A DNA stretch of 26,853 bases from JACDAL01 sp035646635 (lineage in GTDB: Bacteria; Actinomycetota; CADDZG01; WHSQ01): contig DASRPA010000167.1 of the NCBI GenBank assembly GCA_035646635.1, positions 1 through 26,853 of the forward strand, in the 5' to 3' direction. Shown piece after piece: positions 14,371 to 22,505 of this stretch. The notes under the pieces were generated by a model. The model ran no database searches. It was not told where the DNA came from and saw only the letters and a list, made by a program, of their open reading frames with translations. Made by a program: the position numbers and the translations under genes. Position 1 is the first letter of the stretch. Every line of letters starts with the position of its first letter.

Positions 14371-17300
14371 TTAGCCGGCGAGGGCTCTTTCCAGATCCTC
14401 CGGCGGCTGGGGACGGCCGCAGTGGAACCCCTGCGCGATGTCGCAGCCGAGCGCCTTGAGCTGCTCGAGCTGGTGCTCGGTCTCCACCCCCTCGGCGATT
14501 GCCGCCAAGTCCATGTTATGTGCGAGAGTGATCACCGTTGCGGTGATGGCGGAGTCGCCGGAGTCGTGGCCGATGCCCTGCACGAAGGAGCGGTCGACCT
14601 TGAGGATGTCGACGGGAAAGCGCTTCAGATAGCTCAAAGAGGAGTACCCGATCCCGAAGTCGTCGAGTGCCAGCCCCACCCCTAGATCGCGAAGCCCGAC
14701 GATAGTATCCATCGTCGAGCGCCCCACTCCCATGAAGACACGCTCGGTGATCTCCAGACAGAGGAGGCCGCTTGGACTGCCGCATGATTCCAGCCCGGCT
14801 CGAACCATGTCACCGAACTCGGGCCGGGACAGGCTCTGGGCGGACACGTTCACCGACAAGGACAACGTCTCCCAACCCCGATCCGCCCACCGCCCGAGTG
14901 TGCGACAAGCCTGCTGGACGACCCAAGCATCGACGTCCACGATCAACCCGGACTCTTCTGCGATGGGAATGAACTCGACGGGCGCCAGCAGCCCTCGTCG
15001 GGGATGCTGCCACCTGATCAACGCCTCGGCCCCCACGATGCGCCCCTCGCTCAAGCTCACCTGAGGTTGGTAGTAGAGGCGAAGCTCGTCGTTCTCGAGG
15101 GCTGACCGCAGCTCGTTCTCGATCTCCAGTCGCTGAACTACACCGTGTCGCAGCGCATCGTCGAACACCTGATAGCGCCCGCGCCCACCTTTTTTCGCCT
15201 TGTACATGGCGGCGTCGGCATCTCGCACCAGTGCCTCGGGAGGATCGTGCGGCGAGGTGGACAGGGCAACCCCGACGCTCGCCGAGAGCACCGCCTCGGT
15301 GTCGCCCAGCTGGATGGGGTCGGCGGCTGCTTCGGCGATCCGCGTCGCTATCTCCCGAGCCTGAGCGAGCGACTCCACCTCCTCGCACAGGACAACGAAC
15401 TCGTCGCCGCCGAAGCGGGCGACCGTGTCGCTGGGCCTGAGCAGCCTCTCGAGCCTGTGAGCCATCGCCATGAGGACCTTGTCCCCGGCTTCGTGTCCGA
15501 GGCTGTCGTTGATGACATTGAAACGGTCGAAGTCCACGAGCATGACTGCGGGAGAGCCCGTCGTCCCGCGCTGTGAACGGGCAAGCGCCTGCTTGAGGCG
15601 GTCGAGCAGCAACGTCCGGTTGGGAAGACCGGTCAAGGAATCGTGCAGCGACTGGTGTGTGAGCCGTTCTTCGGCTCGCTTTCGCTCGGTGATGTCGGCC
15701 ACCTGGTGGATGAGGTAGAGAAGGTGTCCCGAGGCGTCGGTGACGGCTGAGGCCACCAGCAAGATCCAGACGGTCCGGCCGGAGGAGTGAAGCAGCCGTT
15801 TCTCGGTCTGGTAATTGCTGATGGCGCCCGAGAGGATGCTCTCCAAGTGAGCACTTTCCGCAGACCGATCGTCCTCGTGCGTCACCCTTTCCGTCGTCGT
15901 TGTCAGAAGCTCTTCTTCCGAATAGCCCAGGAGGGAGCACAGGGCCGAGTTGACCTGTTCCATGCGGCCGTCGAGGCTCACCATCGCCATCCCGATCAAT
16001 GCGTTGGTGAACGTGTGGCTGAAGGCGTTGCTGAGCCGCTCGCTGGTTGCGCGCAGCCCGTCCTCGCGAAGCTTGTGCTCGGTGATGTCGTGCAGCACGC
16101 CGACGCCACCCACCACATCCCCATCTCTTCCAAAGAGAGGGGCTAGGTGGCCGTCGTAGAAGGAGCCCCGGCCCGTATCCGAATGGACGTAGGCCCTGTT
16201 CGAGAATCCCGCCGCACGGCCTCCGAGCGCGGCCCGAAACGATTCCTGCTCACCCCAGCCTTCGAGCGAGGTGAACAACTCGGAGGAGTTTTCACCCAAC
16301 GCCTTGGAACGAGGCACCCCCGAAATCCTCTCCATGGCCTGGTTCCACTCCGTGATCTTCATGGTCGTATCGAAGGCAAAGACGCCGTCGACGGTGCTGG
16401 ACACGACCGTCTGAGCAAAATCGTGCGCTCGTGAGATTTCTTCCTGAGCCTCCTTGCGCTCGGTCACATCCCGCAAGAAGGCGTTGAAGGTCAAGCCGTC
16501 GCGCTGAACCAGCGGCCACACCGTGAGCTCGACGGGGATCTCGTGCCCATCGCGATGGAGCGCGGGCAGCTCGATGCACTGGTTCAATATCGTTGGGTTC
16601 CCGGTGTCGAGATAGCGGGCCACGGTCTTCTCGTGAGCGGCTCGAAGCCGCGGGGGGATGATGGTCTTGCTGAGACTGCGGCCAACGGCTTTGTCACGCG
16701 CCCATCCGAACACGGATTCTGCCTTCTCGTTCCAGTCGGTGATGAAGCCTTGCGGATCCATTCCTACGAAGGCGTCGTTCGCCGTCTCCATGATGCGGCG
16801 CGCCCGTTCTCCGCTGTCCATGAGAGCGTCCCGAGCCCGGCTTCGTTCCGCAACGAGGCCGAGCTGTGCCCCCACGTGCTTCATGACCTCGAGCAGTCCC
16901 TCGTCGGGTTCGAAGGCCTCTTCGGAGAAGAACTCCAGTACTCCGAGCACCTCGGGACCGAGCGTGACCGGAAAGGCAAAAGCTCCTCGGACGCCGCACG
17001 CTTGGGCGGCCTCCCGTCGCGCGAAGACGGGATCGGTGGCCACGTCGATCCATAGAGGCTGTCCTGTCTCCAACACACTGCCGGGGAGGCCCTCGCCGCG
17101 GCTAAAGGTGCGGGCCTCGCTCGCCTTGATCAGGGAGGCGAATCGCTGTGCTTCCTGCATGTGCCATATGCGGGTGGACGTGAGGACGCCCGGCTCGGTG
17201 AGCAGGTAGCCGTGGCCGAGCGGCAGCTTCCTGCGCACGCACACTGCGGCGATTACGATCTCCAGGGCCTCCTCTACGGACGAGGCTTCGTTTGCCGCCA

Positions 17301-17754
17301 CAGCCGCGATCTGCAGCAAGGTGAGGAAGTCCTCTTTCCGGTGCAGGGCGCGCTCCGTGGTCTTTCGCTTGCTAACGTCCTTGCCGACCAGATAGACAGA
17401 TCCGTGCGAGCCATCGCGGGCGCCCCGCCATTCGATCCATCTGAGCGATCCGTCCCGAGCGCACAGGCGGGCGTCGAATGGCGTTGGGGACATGCCGTCC
17501 TCTGGCAGCGCGGAGAGCAAGTCCTGGACGCGGATGCGATCTTCGTCGTGGAGGTAATCGATGAAGCTTGTGCCCAACAGGTCGGAGGCCGACGGACCCA
17601 ACGATTGCTCGAGGGCGGAGTTGACGCGCTCGAGGCGGCCGCTGCGCCCCACCACGCACATGGGGTCGCCCGAGAGGTCGAAGAGTCGCTGGAAGGAAGC
17701 GCTGCTCTCTGTGTTCGACCGACTCAAAGAGTACGCGGCTGACGATTGGAGCAA
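14371..17754 (-). CDS. PAS-GAF-PAS-PAS-PAS-GGDEF-EAL protein
   Basis: This 1127-residue soluble protein stacks sensory domains before a two-headed cyclic-di-GMP module. In order: PAS (about 20-130, ends VGKDVSKRK), GAF (about 145-305), PAS (about 320-440, ends LRDVTERKEA), PAS (about 445-565) and PAS (about 575-695, ends VADITERKRA). GGDEF follows with motif GGDEF at 782-786 and an RPSD inhibitory site five residues before it. EAL follows with EAL at 910-912, VNVSAQSL, LEITE, LDDFGIGYSS, KVDRSFV and AEGVET. All catalytic residues of both enzymes are present. The start is a TTG with a weak AAGAG upstream, so the exact N-terminus is uncertain. It is divergent from the CoxL-like gene. Confidence 0.93.
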   Translation of the reverse strand: MLQSSAAYSLSRSNTESSASFQRLFDLSGDPMCVVGRSGRLERVNSALEQSLGPSASDLLGTSFIDYLHDEDRIRVQDLLSALPEDGMSPTPFDARLCARDGSLRWIEWRGARDGSHGSVYLVGKDVSKRKTTERALHRKEDFLTLLQIAAVAANEASSVEEALEIVIAAVCVRRKLPLGHGYLLTEPGVLTSTRIWHMQEAQRFASLIKASEARTFSRGEGLPGSVLETGQPLWIDVATDPVFARREAAQACGVRGAFAFPVTLGPEVLGVLEFFSEEAFEPDEGLLEVMKHVGAQLGLVAERSRARDALMDSGERARRIMETANDAFVGMDPQGFITDWNEKAESVFGWARDKAVGRSLSKTIIPPRLRAAHEKTVARYLDTGNPTILNQCIELPALHRDGHEIPVELTVWPLVQRDGLTFNAFLRDVTERKEAQEEISRAHDFAQTVVSSTVDGVFAFDTTMKITEWNQAMERISGVPRSKALGENSSELFTSLEGWGEQESFRAALGGRAAGFSNRAYVHSDTGRGSFYDGHLAPLFGRDGDVVGGVGVLHDITEHKLREDGLRATSERLSNAFSHTFTNALIGMAMVSLDGRMEQVNSALCSLLGYSEEELLTTTTERVTHEDDRSAESAHLESILSGAISNYQTEKRLLHSSGRTVWILLVASAVTDASGHLLYLIHQVADITERKRAEERLTHQSLHDSLTGLPNRTLLLDRLKQALARSQRGTTGSPAVMLVDFDRFNVINDSLGHEAGDKVLMAMAHRLERLLRPSDTVARFGGDEFVVLCEEVESLAQAREIATRIAEAAADPIQLGDTEAVLSASVGVALSTSPHDPPEALVRDADAAMYKAKKGGRGRYQVFDDALRHGVVQRLEIENELRSALENDELRLYYQPQVSLSEGRIVGAEALIRWQHPRRGLLAPVEFIPIAEESGLIVDVDAWVVQQACRTLGRWADRGWETLSLSVNVSAQSLSRPEFGDMVRAGLESCGSPSGLLCLEITERVFMGVGRSTMDTIVGLRDLGVGLALDDFGIGYSSLSYLKRFPVDILKVDRSFVQGIGHDSGDSAITATVITLAHNMDLAAIAEGVETEHQLEQLKALGCDIAQGFHCGRPQPPEDLERALAG

Positions 17755-17844
17755 GGGTCTGATATCTCTTGATGTTCGTGAGAGTAGATTTGGTCGAGCG
17801 CGCGCAAAACGAAATACCTCTTCACAGACACTCTCCTTTCACTC

Positions 17845-17872
17845 CCGGAGTCCCCACTCTCCGGAGTCCCAC
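17845..17872. repeat. Tandem 12-13-bp direct repeat in divergent gap
   Basis: CCGGAGTCCCCAC (17845-17857) is followed 3 bases later by CCGGAGTCCCAC (17861-17872), a 16-base period. It lies between the large GGDEF-EAL gene (-) and the CoxL-like gene (+), upstream of both. Regulatory use is speculative. Confidence 0.4.
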
Positions 17873-17925
17873 GGCGTATTCGGTACTCATCGGCGGGCCC
17901 CGGGTCGACTTGAGCGAACAGATGC

Positions 17926-17931
17926 TAGCTT
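17926..17931 (+). promoter_or_regulatory. Candidate leaderless -10 element of the CoxL-like gene
   Basis: TAGCTT fits TANNNT and is separated from the ATG at 17939 by exactly 7 bases, the same geometry as TAGAAT before glgC. No Shine-Dalgarno sequence precedes the ATG. No convincing -35 was seen. Confidence 0.4.
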
Positions 17932-17938
17932 TGCGGCG

Positions 17939-20221
17939 ATGGCGGGATCGATCTTGGGGCACCCAGTCAAACGCATTGAGGATCCTCGCTTTCTCAGCGG
18001 CGAGGCCCGCTACCTGGAAGACCTCCCTGCCGACGGTGCGCTTTACGCCGTGTTCGTGCGTTCGATCATCGGGCACGCTCGCATGGAAGGCATAGAGAAG
18101 GACGAAGCGCGCGCTCTCCCTGGAGTCGTGGGGGTATTCGACTCTGCCGATCTGGGCCTGCCTGACATGCGGGCCCAGAACGCGCCCAGGACCTTCTCTC
18201 GTCCGATCCTCGCGCGTGACAAAGTCCGTTTCGTGGGAGAGCCGGTCGTGGTCGTTGTGGCCGACGCGCGCGCGACAGCCATGGACGCGGCCGAGCGGGT
18301 CCTCGTCGACTACGACATGCTTCCGGCCGTGAGCGATCCTGTGGCCGCCGCACAGCCGGATGCACCAGTGCTGTTCGAGGACCACGGCGGCAATGTGGCC
18401 ACCACCGAAAGCTTTTCCTCGGGTACTGCAGGGATCGAGCCCGAGGTCGTGATCAAACATCGCTTCGTCAACCAGCGCCTGGCGGCTCTGCCTCTCGAGG
18501 TCAACGGGGCGCTGGCCGTCCCCGAGGGGGACGGGCTCACCTTGTGGGTGCCCTGTCAGGCACCCTTTCTGATGCGCAAGGATGTCGCCCGGGCCCTCGG
18601 CCTGGACAGGGCCGCGGTCCGCGTTATCGCTCCCGCGGTGGGGGGTGGGTTCGGCGCCAAGATCGACACCTACGCCGAGCACATCGCGATCGCGGCCCTC
18701 GCTCGATTATTGGGCCGCCCGGTTCGCTATATCGAGACCCGTTCCGAGAACATGACCGCGATGACTCACGGCCGGGGGCAAGTGCAGGACGTCGAGCTCG
18801 GGGCGAATCGCGACGGGCGGATCCTGTCTCTGCGAGCCGACATCGTCGCCGACCTCGGCGCTTATCCACAGGGCGGTGCCTACCTGCCCGACCTCACCCG
18901 CCAGATGCTGTCGGGTGTCTATCGCATTGACTCAATTCAGTACAACGCGGCGCTCACGGTTACTGATGCAACACCTACATCTGCTTACAGAGGGGCCGGC
19001 AGGCCTGAGGCTGCGGCCCTGGTGGAGCGGGCCGTGGACATGCTCGCGCATCGGCTCAACATGGACCCCGCCGAGATCAGGCGCAAGAACTTCATCCCCC
19101 GGGACGCGTTTCCGTTCACGACCGCCACCGGCGCCAAATACGACTCAGGGGACTACGAGGCCGTGCTCGATATAGCTCTCCAAGCCGTGGGCTATAAGGA
19201 GCTCCGCGAGGAGCAGCGCCGGCGCCGGGAGCGCGGCGACGCAGGGTTGCTCGGGATCGGTCTGTGCACCTACGTGGAGGTGACGGGCCTCGAGGGGGGC
19301 GAGTTCGGCGAGGTAAGAGTCGATGATGGGGGCCGCGTGGAGGTGCTAACGGGGGTGTCGCCTCACGGACAAGGTCATGAGACCGCCTTCACTCAGCTCG
19401 TCGCGGGGCTTCTGCACGTCCCCTTCGAGGCGATCGAGGTTGTCCACTCGGACACCGGCCGCATCAAGAGGGGCACCGGGACGATGGGCTCGCGCTCGCT
19501 GCAGCTCGGGGGGAGCGCGATCATGCGTGCCTCGGAAGAGGTCGTGGACAAGGCGCGCCGTCTCGCGGCCCACATTCTGGAAGTCTCCGTCGAGGACGTG
19601 GAGCTGTCAGATGATGGCCGCTTCGCCATAGTGGGCGCCCCCGACCGCTCGCTGTCGTGGGCGGAGCTCGGAGGGGCCGCGCGAGATCCCCAAGCGCTCC
19701 CCGAGGGCATGGACCCAGGGCTCGGCGTGCAGCACTTCTTCGACCCCGAGGACACGACATACCCCTTTGGGGCTCATGTCTGTGTCGTCGAGGTGGACTC
19801 CGAGACGGGCAAGGTCGAGCTGCTGCGCCACGTCGCTGTCGATGACTGCGGCACGATCCTCAACCCGATGCTGGTCGAAGGACAGGTGCACGGAGGCATT
19901 GCGCAGGGGCTCGGCCAGGCCCTCTTCGAGGAGGTCGTCTACGGCGAGGACGCCCAACCCCTCAATGCGAACCTCGCCATGTACCGGATGGCGAGCGCGG
20001 CCGAGCTCGTCTCCTTCGAGCGTCACTACACCGAGACGCCCACGCATATCAATCCGCTGGGGGCGAAGGGGATAGGGGAGTCGGCGACGATCGGCTCCAC
20101 TCCGGCGGCCCAGAACGCGGTGGTCGACGCGCTGTCCCACCTCGGCGTCGAGCACATCGACATGCCTCTCACCCCGGAGCGCGTGTGGCAGGCGCTCCAA
20201 GAGGCGGCCGGCCGCTCCTAG
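17939..20221 (+). CDS. Molybdenum hydroxylase large subunit, form II CoxL/xanthine dehydrogenase type
   Basis: The 760-residue protein is a complete molybdopterin-binding large subunit. It starts MAGSILGHPVKRIEDPRFLS and shows GGGFGAKIDTYAEH. AYRGAGRPEA is at residues 349-358, and GAKGIGESATIG near the C-terminus carries the catalytic glutamate (E714). AYRGAGR, not AYRCSFR, marks form II: such proteins are called putative CO dehydrogenases but usually oxidise other substrates. Family enzymes need a small 2Fe-2S subunit and an FAD subunit; neither is encoded here, since a divergent signalling gene precedes it and a convergent thiolase follows. ATG 17939 is chosen because homology begins there; the frame is open further upstream but overlaps the divergent gene. 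Confidence 0.93.
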   Translation: MAGSILGHPVKRIEDPRFLSGEARYLEDLPADGALYAVFVRSIIGHARMEGIEKDEARALPGVVGVFDSADLGLPDMRAQNAPRTFSRPILARDKVRFVGEPVVVVVADARATAMDAAERVLVDYDMLPAVSDPVAAAQPDAPVLFEDHGGNVATTESFSSGTAGIEPEVVIKHRFVNQRLAALPLEVNGALAVPEGDGLTLWVPCQAPFLMRKDVARALGLDRAAVRVIAPAVGGGFGAKIDTYAEHIAIAALARLLGRPVRYIETRSENMTAMTHGRGQVQDVELGANRDGRILSLRADIVADLGAYPQGGAYLPDLTRQMLSGVYRIDSIQYNAALTVTDATPTSAYRGAGRPEAAALVERAVDMLAHRLNMDPAEIRRKNFIPRDAFPFTTATGAKYDSGDYEAVLDIALQAVGYKELREEQRRRRERGDAGLLGIGLCTYVEVTGLEGGEFGEVRVDDGGRVEVLTGVSPHGQGHETAFTQLVAGLLHVPFEAIEVVHSDTGRIKRGTGTMGSRSLQLGGSAIMRASEEVVDKARRLAAHILEVSVEDVELSDDGRFAIVGAPDRSLSWAELGGAARDPQALPEGMDPGLGVQHFFDPEDTTYPFGAHVCVVEVDSETGKVELLRHVAVDDCGTILNPMLVEGQVHGGIAQGLGQALFEEVVYGEDAQPLNANLAMYRMASAAELVSFERHYTETPTHINPLGAKGIGESATIGSTPAAQNAVVDALSHLGVEHIDMPLTPERVWQALQEAAGRS

Positions 20222-20244
20222 CTCGGGCGCCTTTTGGCCGGCCC

Positions 20245-20287
20245 CGGGGCTGGGAAGCCCGGGCTGGGAGGCCCGGGCTGGGAGGCC
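20245..20287. repeat. Three tandem GC-rich 14-15-bp units between convergent genes
   Basis: The unit CGGGCTGGGAGGCC occurs exactly at 20260-20273 and 20274-20287, and once in slightly longer form (CGGGGCTGGGAAGCC) at 20245-20259. Each junction creates the palindrome GCCCGGGC. The array lies in the 78-base gap between the CoxL-like gene and the thiolase gene. It may fold and act as a bidirectional terminator, but there is no T-run. Confidence 0.6.
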
Positions 20288-20299
20288 GCGGTGGCCGCG

Positions 20300-21496
20300 T
20301 TAGGCGGCCTCGCGCTCGAAGATCGCGGCGATTCCTTGCCCTCCGCCGATGCACATCGTTACCAGGGCGTAGCTACCCTCGGTGCGCTGGAGCTCATACA
20401 GGGCTTTGACCGTGAGGATGCAGCCGGTCGCCCCGATGGGGTGTCCCAGCGAGATGCCGGAGCCGTTGGGGTTCGTGCGCTCGGCCGGGAGCTTGAGGTC
20501 CTCGGCCACGGCCAGCGCCTGAGCCGCGAAAGCCTCATTGAGCTCGATGACATCCATGTCCTCGACGCTCAACCCGGCACGGTCCAGGACGGCCCTTACT
20601 GCAGGAATGGGGCCGATGCCCATGTAGCGGGGCTCGACTCCGGCGTGTGAGTAAGCAACGAGGCGCGCCAGCGGCTTGTACCCGCGGCGATCTGCCTCTT
20701 CCCGATCGGCCAGCACGACTGCGGCGGCTGCATCGTTGATGCCGGCGGAGTTGCCCGCAGTGACCGAGCCCTCTTTGCTGAACGCAGGCTTGAGCTTGGC
20801 CATCGCCTCCATGTCGACGTCGGTGCGCACGTGCTCGTCCGTGTCGACGACGGTGGTGCCCTTCCGGCCTTTGATCTCGATGGGCAAGATCTGCTTCTTG
20901 AAGTGTCCCTCGGCGGTGGCTCGGGCGGCTCGCTTGTGGCTCTCGACCGCCAGCGCGTCCTGCTCCTCGCGCGTGACGTTCCACTTCTCGGCCACGTTTT
21001 CCGCGGTCATGCCCATGTGGCAGTCGTCGAAGGGGTCGGTGAGCCCGCCCACCACGGAGTCCACTAGCTTGCCGTCGCCCAGGCGTTGGCCCCAGCGGGC
21101 GCCGGGGACCCAGTACTGCCCTCGGCTCATCGACTCCGCGCCACCGGCGAGCGCAAAGTCAGTGTCGCCGAGCATGATCATCTGAGCCGCCGAGACCACG
21201 GCCTGGAGCCCACTCCCGCAGAGGCGGTTGAGTGTGAACGCCGGGGTTTCGATCGGGAGGCCCCCATTGATCGCGGCCACGCGAGCCAGGTACATGTCGT
21301 GGATGTCCGTGTGAATGACGTTGCCGAAGACCACATGCTTGATGTCTGCGGGCTCGGCCTCAGAGCGCGATACCGCCTCGCGCACGACATCGGCCGCCAG
21401 CTCGGTGGGCGCTTTGTCCTTGAGGCCCCCGCCGAATTTGCCGATGGGCGTCCTTACTCCACTCAGAACTACGACTTCACGCCCGTGGTGGGTCAT
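20300..21496 (-). CDS. Acetyl-CoA C-acetyltransferase (thiolase)
   Basis: The 398-residue thiolase condenses or cleaves acetoacetyl-CoA. The nucleophile C93 lies in NRLCGSGLQAV. The C-terminal catalytic set is NEAFAAQAL, GHPIGATG and the proton-relay cysteine in CIGGGQG. These are the marks of the biosynthetic AtoB/PhaA group, and length is typical. ATG 21496 has GAGGAGGGG six bases upstream, so longer in-frame starts are dismissed. It is divergent from the acetoacetyl-CoA reductase gene, which would use its product, so a PhaA role in making 3-hydroxybutyryl-CoA is likely. Beta-oxidation or ketone use cannot be excluded, because no polymer synthase is in the window. Confidence 0.93.
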   Translation of the reverse strand: MTHHGREVVVLSGVRTPIGKFGGGLKDKAPTELAADVVREAVSRSEAEPADIKHVVFGNVIHTDIHDMYLARVAAINGGLPIETPAFTLNRLCGSGLQAVVSAAQMIMLGDTDFALAGGAESMSRGQYWVPGARWGQRLGDGKLVDSVVGGLTDPFDDCHMGMTAENVAEKWNVTREEQDALAVESHKRAARATAEGHFKKQILPIEIKGRKGTTVVDTDEHVRTDVDMEAMAKLKPAFSKEGSVTAGNSAGINDAAAAVVLADREEADRRGYKPLARLVAYSHAGVEPRYMGIGPIPAVRAVLDRAGLSVEDMDVIELNEAFAAQALAVAEDLKLPAERTNPNGSGISLGHPIGATGCILTVKALYELQRTEGSYALVTMCIGGGQGIAAIFEREAA

Positions 21497-21580
21497 GTCG
21501 GCCCCTCCTCTTGTTGAGTCTCTCGACTTGGTTTGAAGCGCGACCCGAAGGGGCCCGCTCCATAACCCTGACCCTACCCG

Positions 21581-21609
21581 TTGACCGCCCTCGCCATGCC
21601 GATTAGGTT
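21581..21609 (+). promoter_or_regulatory. Promoter of the acetoacetyl-CoA reductase gene
   Basis: TTGACC (21581-21586, five of six to consensus) and TAGGTT (21604-21609, TANNNT) are exactly 17 bases apart. Transcription would begin near 21616, giving a leader of about 50 bases that contains the ribosome site at about 21650. Confidence 0.65.
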
Positions 21610-21665
21610 GAGCGCGCGAGGCGGCCGACCGAGGCTGCTCGAAGTAGTCGGAGGGGAGCAAAGTC

Positions 21666-22406
21666 GTGGGAGAGATAAAGGGGCAGGTCGCCCTCGTCAC
21701 CGGAGGCACTCGTGGGATCGGGCTCGCCATTAGCGAGCGGCTGGTCGAGCGGGGGGTGAAGGTCGCCGCCGGGTACTCCCGTGACGCCGAGGCGGCCACG
21801 CGGCTCGTCGATGCCCACCCGGGATCAGAGATAACCCTCCATCAGGGAAATATCGGGCGTGCCGAGGACTGCGAGCGGGTGATCGGCGAGGTCATCGAGC
21901 AACACGGCCAGCTCGACATCCTCGTGAACAACGCCGGCATCAACATCGACAAGACGGTCCGCAAGATGAGCCCCGAGGACTGGGATCAGGTCGTGCGCGT
22001 GAACCTCTCGGGGGCCTTTTATCTGTCGCGCGCGGTGCTCAACCACATGACCGAGCGGAAGCACGGCCGCATCATCAACATAAGCTCGGTCATCGGGCTG
22101 ACGGGCAACGTGGGCCAGGCCAACTACGCCGCCGCCAAGTCCGGTCTGTTCGGCCTCACGATGAGCCTCGCGCTCGAGACCGCCAAGAAGGGCGTCACCG
22201 TCAACTCGGTAGCTCCCGGCTTCATCGAGACCGAGATGGTGACGGCGATGCCCGAGAAGGCGCTGGAGAAGATCATCGCCCAGATACCCGTGGGCCGGCT
22301 GGGCAGGGGCGACGAGGTCGCACGAGTCGTCGAGTTTCTCGCCGACCCCGACTCCAGCTACATCACCGGGGAGGTCTACGGCATCAACGGGGGCCTCTAC
22401 ATGTAG
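21666..22406 (+). CDS. phaB: Acetoacetyl-CoA reductase / FabG-type short-chain dehydrogenase
   Basis: This 246-residue SDR protein has the NADP(H)-binding TGGTRGIG (12-19), NNAG (88-91), and the catalytic S140/S141, Y154 and K158 in INISSVIGLTGNVGQANYAA. The C-terminal half, with IAQIPVGRLGRGDEVARVV and the very end INGGLYM, is closer to PhaB acetoacetyl-CoA reductases than to generic FabG. The reaction would be acetoacetyl-CoA to (R)-3-hydroxybutyryl-CoA. The start is GTG 21666 behind GGAGGGGAG. It has its own promoter and is divergent from the thiolase gene. The gene symbol is based on sequence ending and context; a fatty-acid FabG role remains possible. Confidence 0.88.
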   Translation: MGEIKGQVALVTGGTRGIGLAISERLVERGVKVAAGYSRDAEAATRLVDAHPGSEITLHQGNIGRAEDCERVIGEVIEQHGQLDILVNNAGINIDKTVRKMSPEDWDQVVRVNLSGAFYLSRAVLNHMTERKHGRIINISSVIGLTGNVGQANYAAAKSGLFGLTMSLALETAKKGVTVNSVAPGFIETEMVTAMPEKALEKIIAQIPVGRLGRGDEVARVVEFLADPDSSYITGEVYGINGGLYM

Positions 22407-22451
22407 GGGTCCGGGGACCGGCGCTCAACGAGGTACTCAATCGCGCTCTGA

Positions 22452-22486
22452 GCGCTCTGAAGTACCGATTCGGTACCCCAGAGCGC
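22452..22486. terminator. Bidirectional hairpin between phaB and the Ca-binding repeat gene
   Basis: GCGCTCTG (22452-22459) pairs with CAGAGCGC (22479-22486). Inside, GTACC pairs with GGTAC around the loop GATTC, with an AA/CC mismatch between the stems. It lies 46 bases after the phaB stop and close to the end of the convergent gene. It lacks a strong T-run, so efficiency as an intrinsic terminator is uncertain. Confidence 0.6.
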
Positions 22487-22505
22487 GCTGTGCGCGTTTC
22501 ACTCC

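Noticed and set aside
17561..17938. Longer N-terminus of the CoxL-like gene from 17561
   Set aside because: The frame is open, but it overlaps the divergent PAS-GAF-GGDEF-EAL gene in antisense and has no family similarity; homology begins at ATG 17939.
20245..20287. Intrinsic terminator call for the GC-rich units
   Set aside because: Strong pairing is possible but there is no T-run in either direction, so it is listed as a repeat only.
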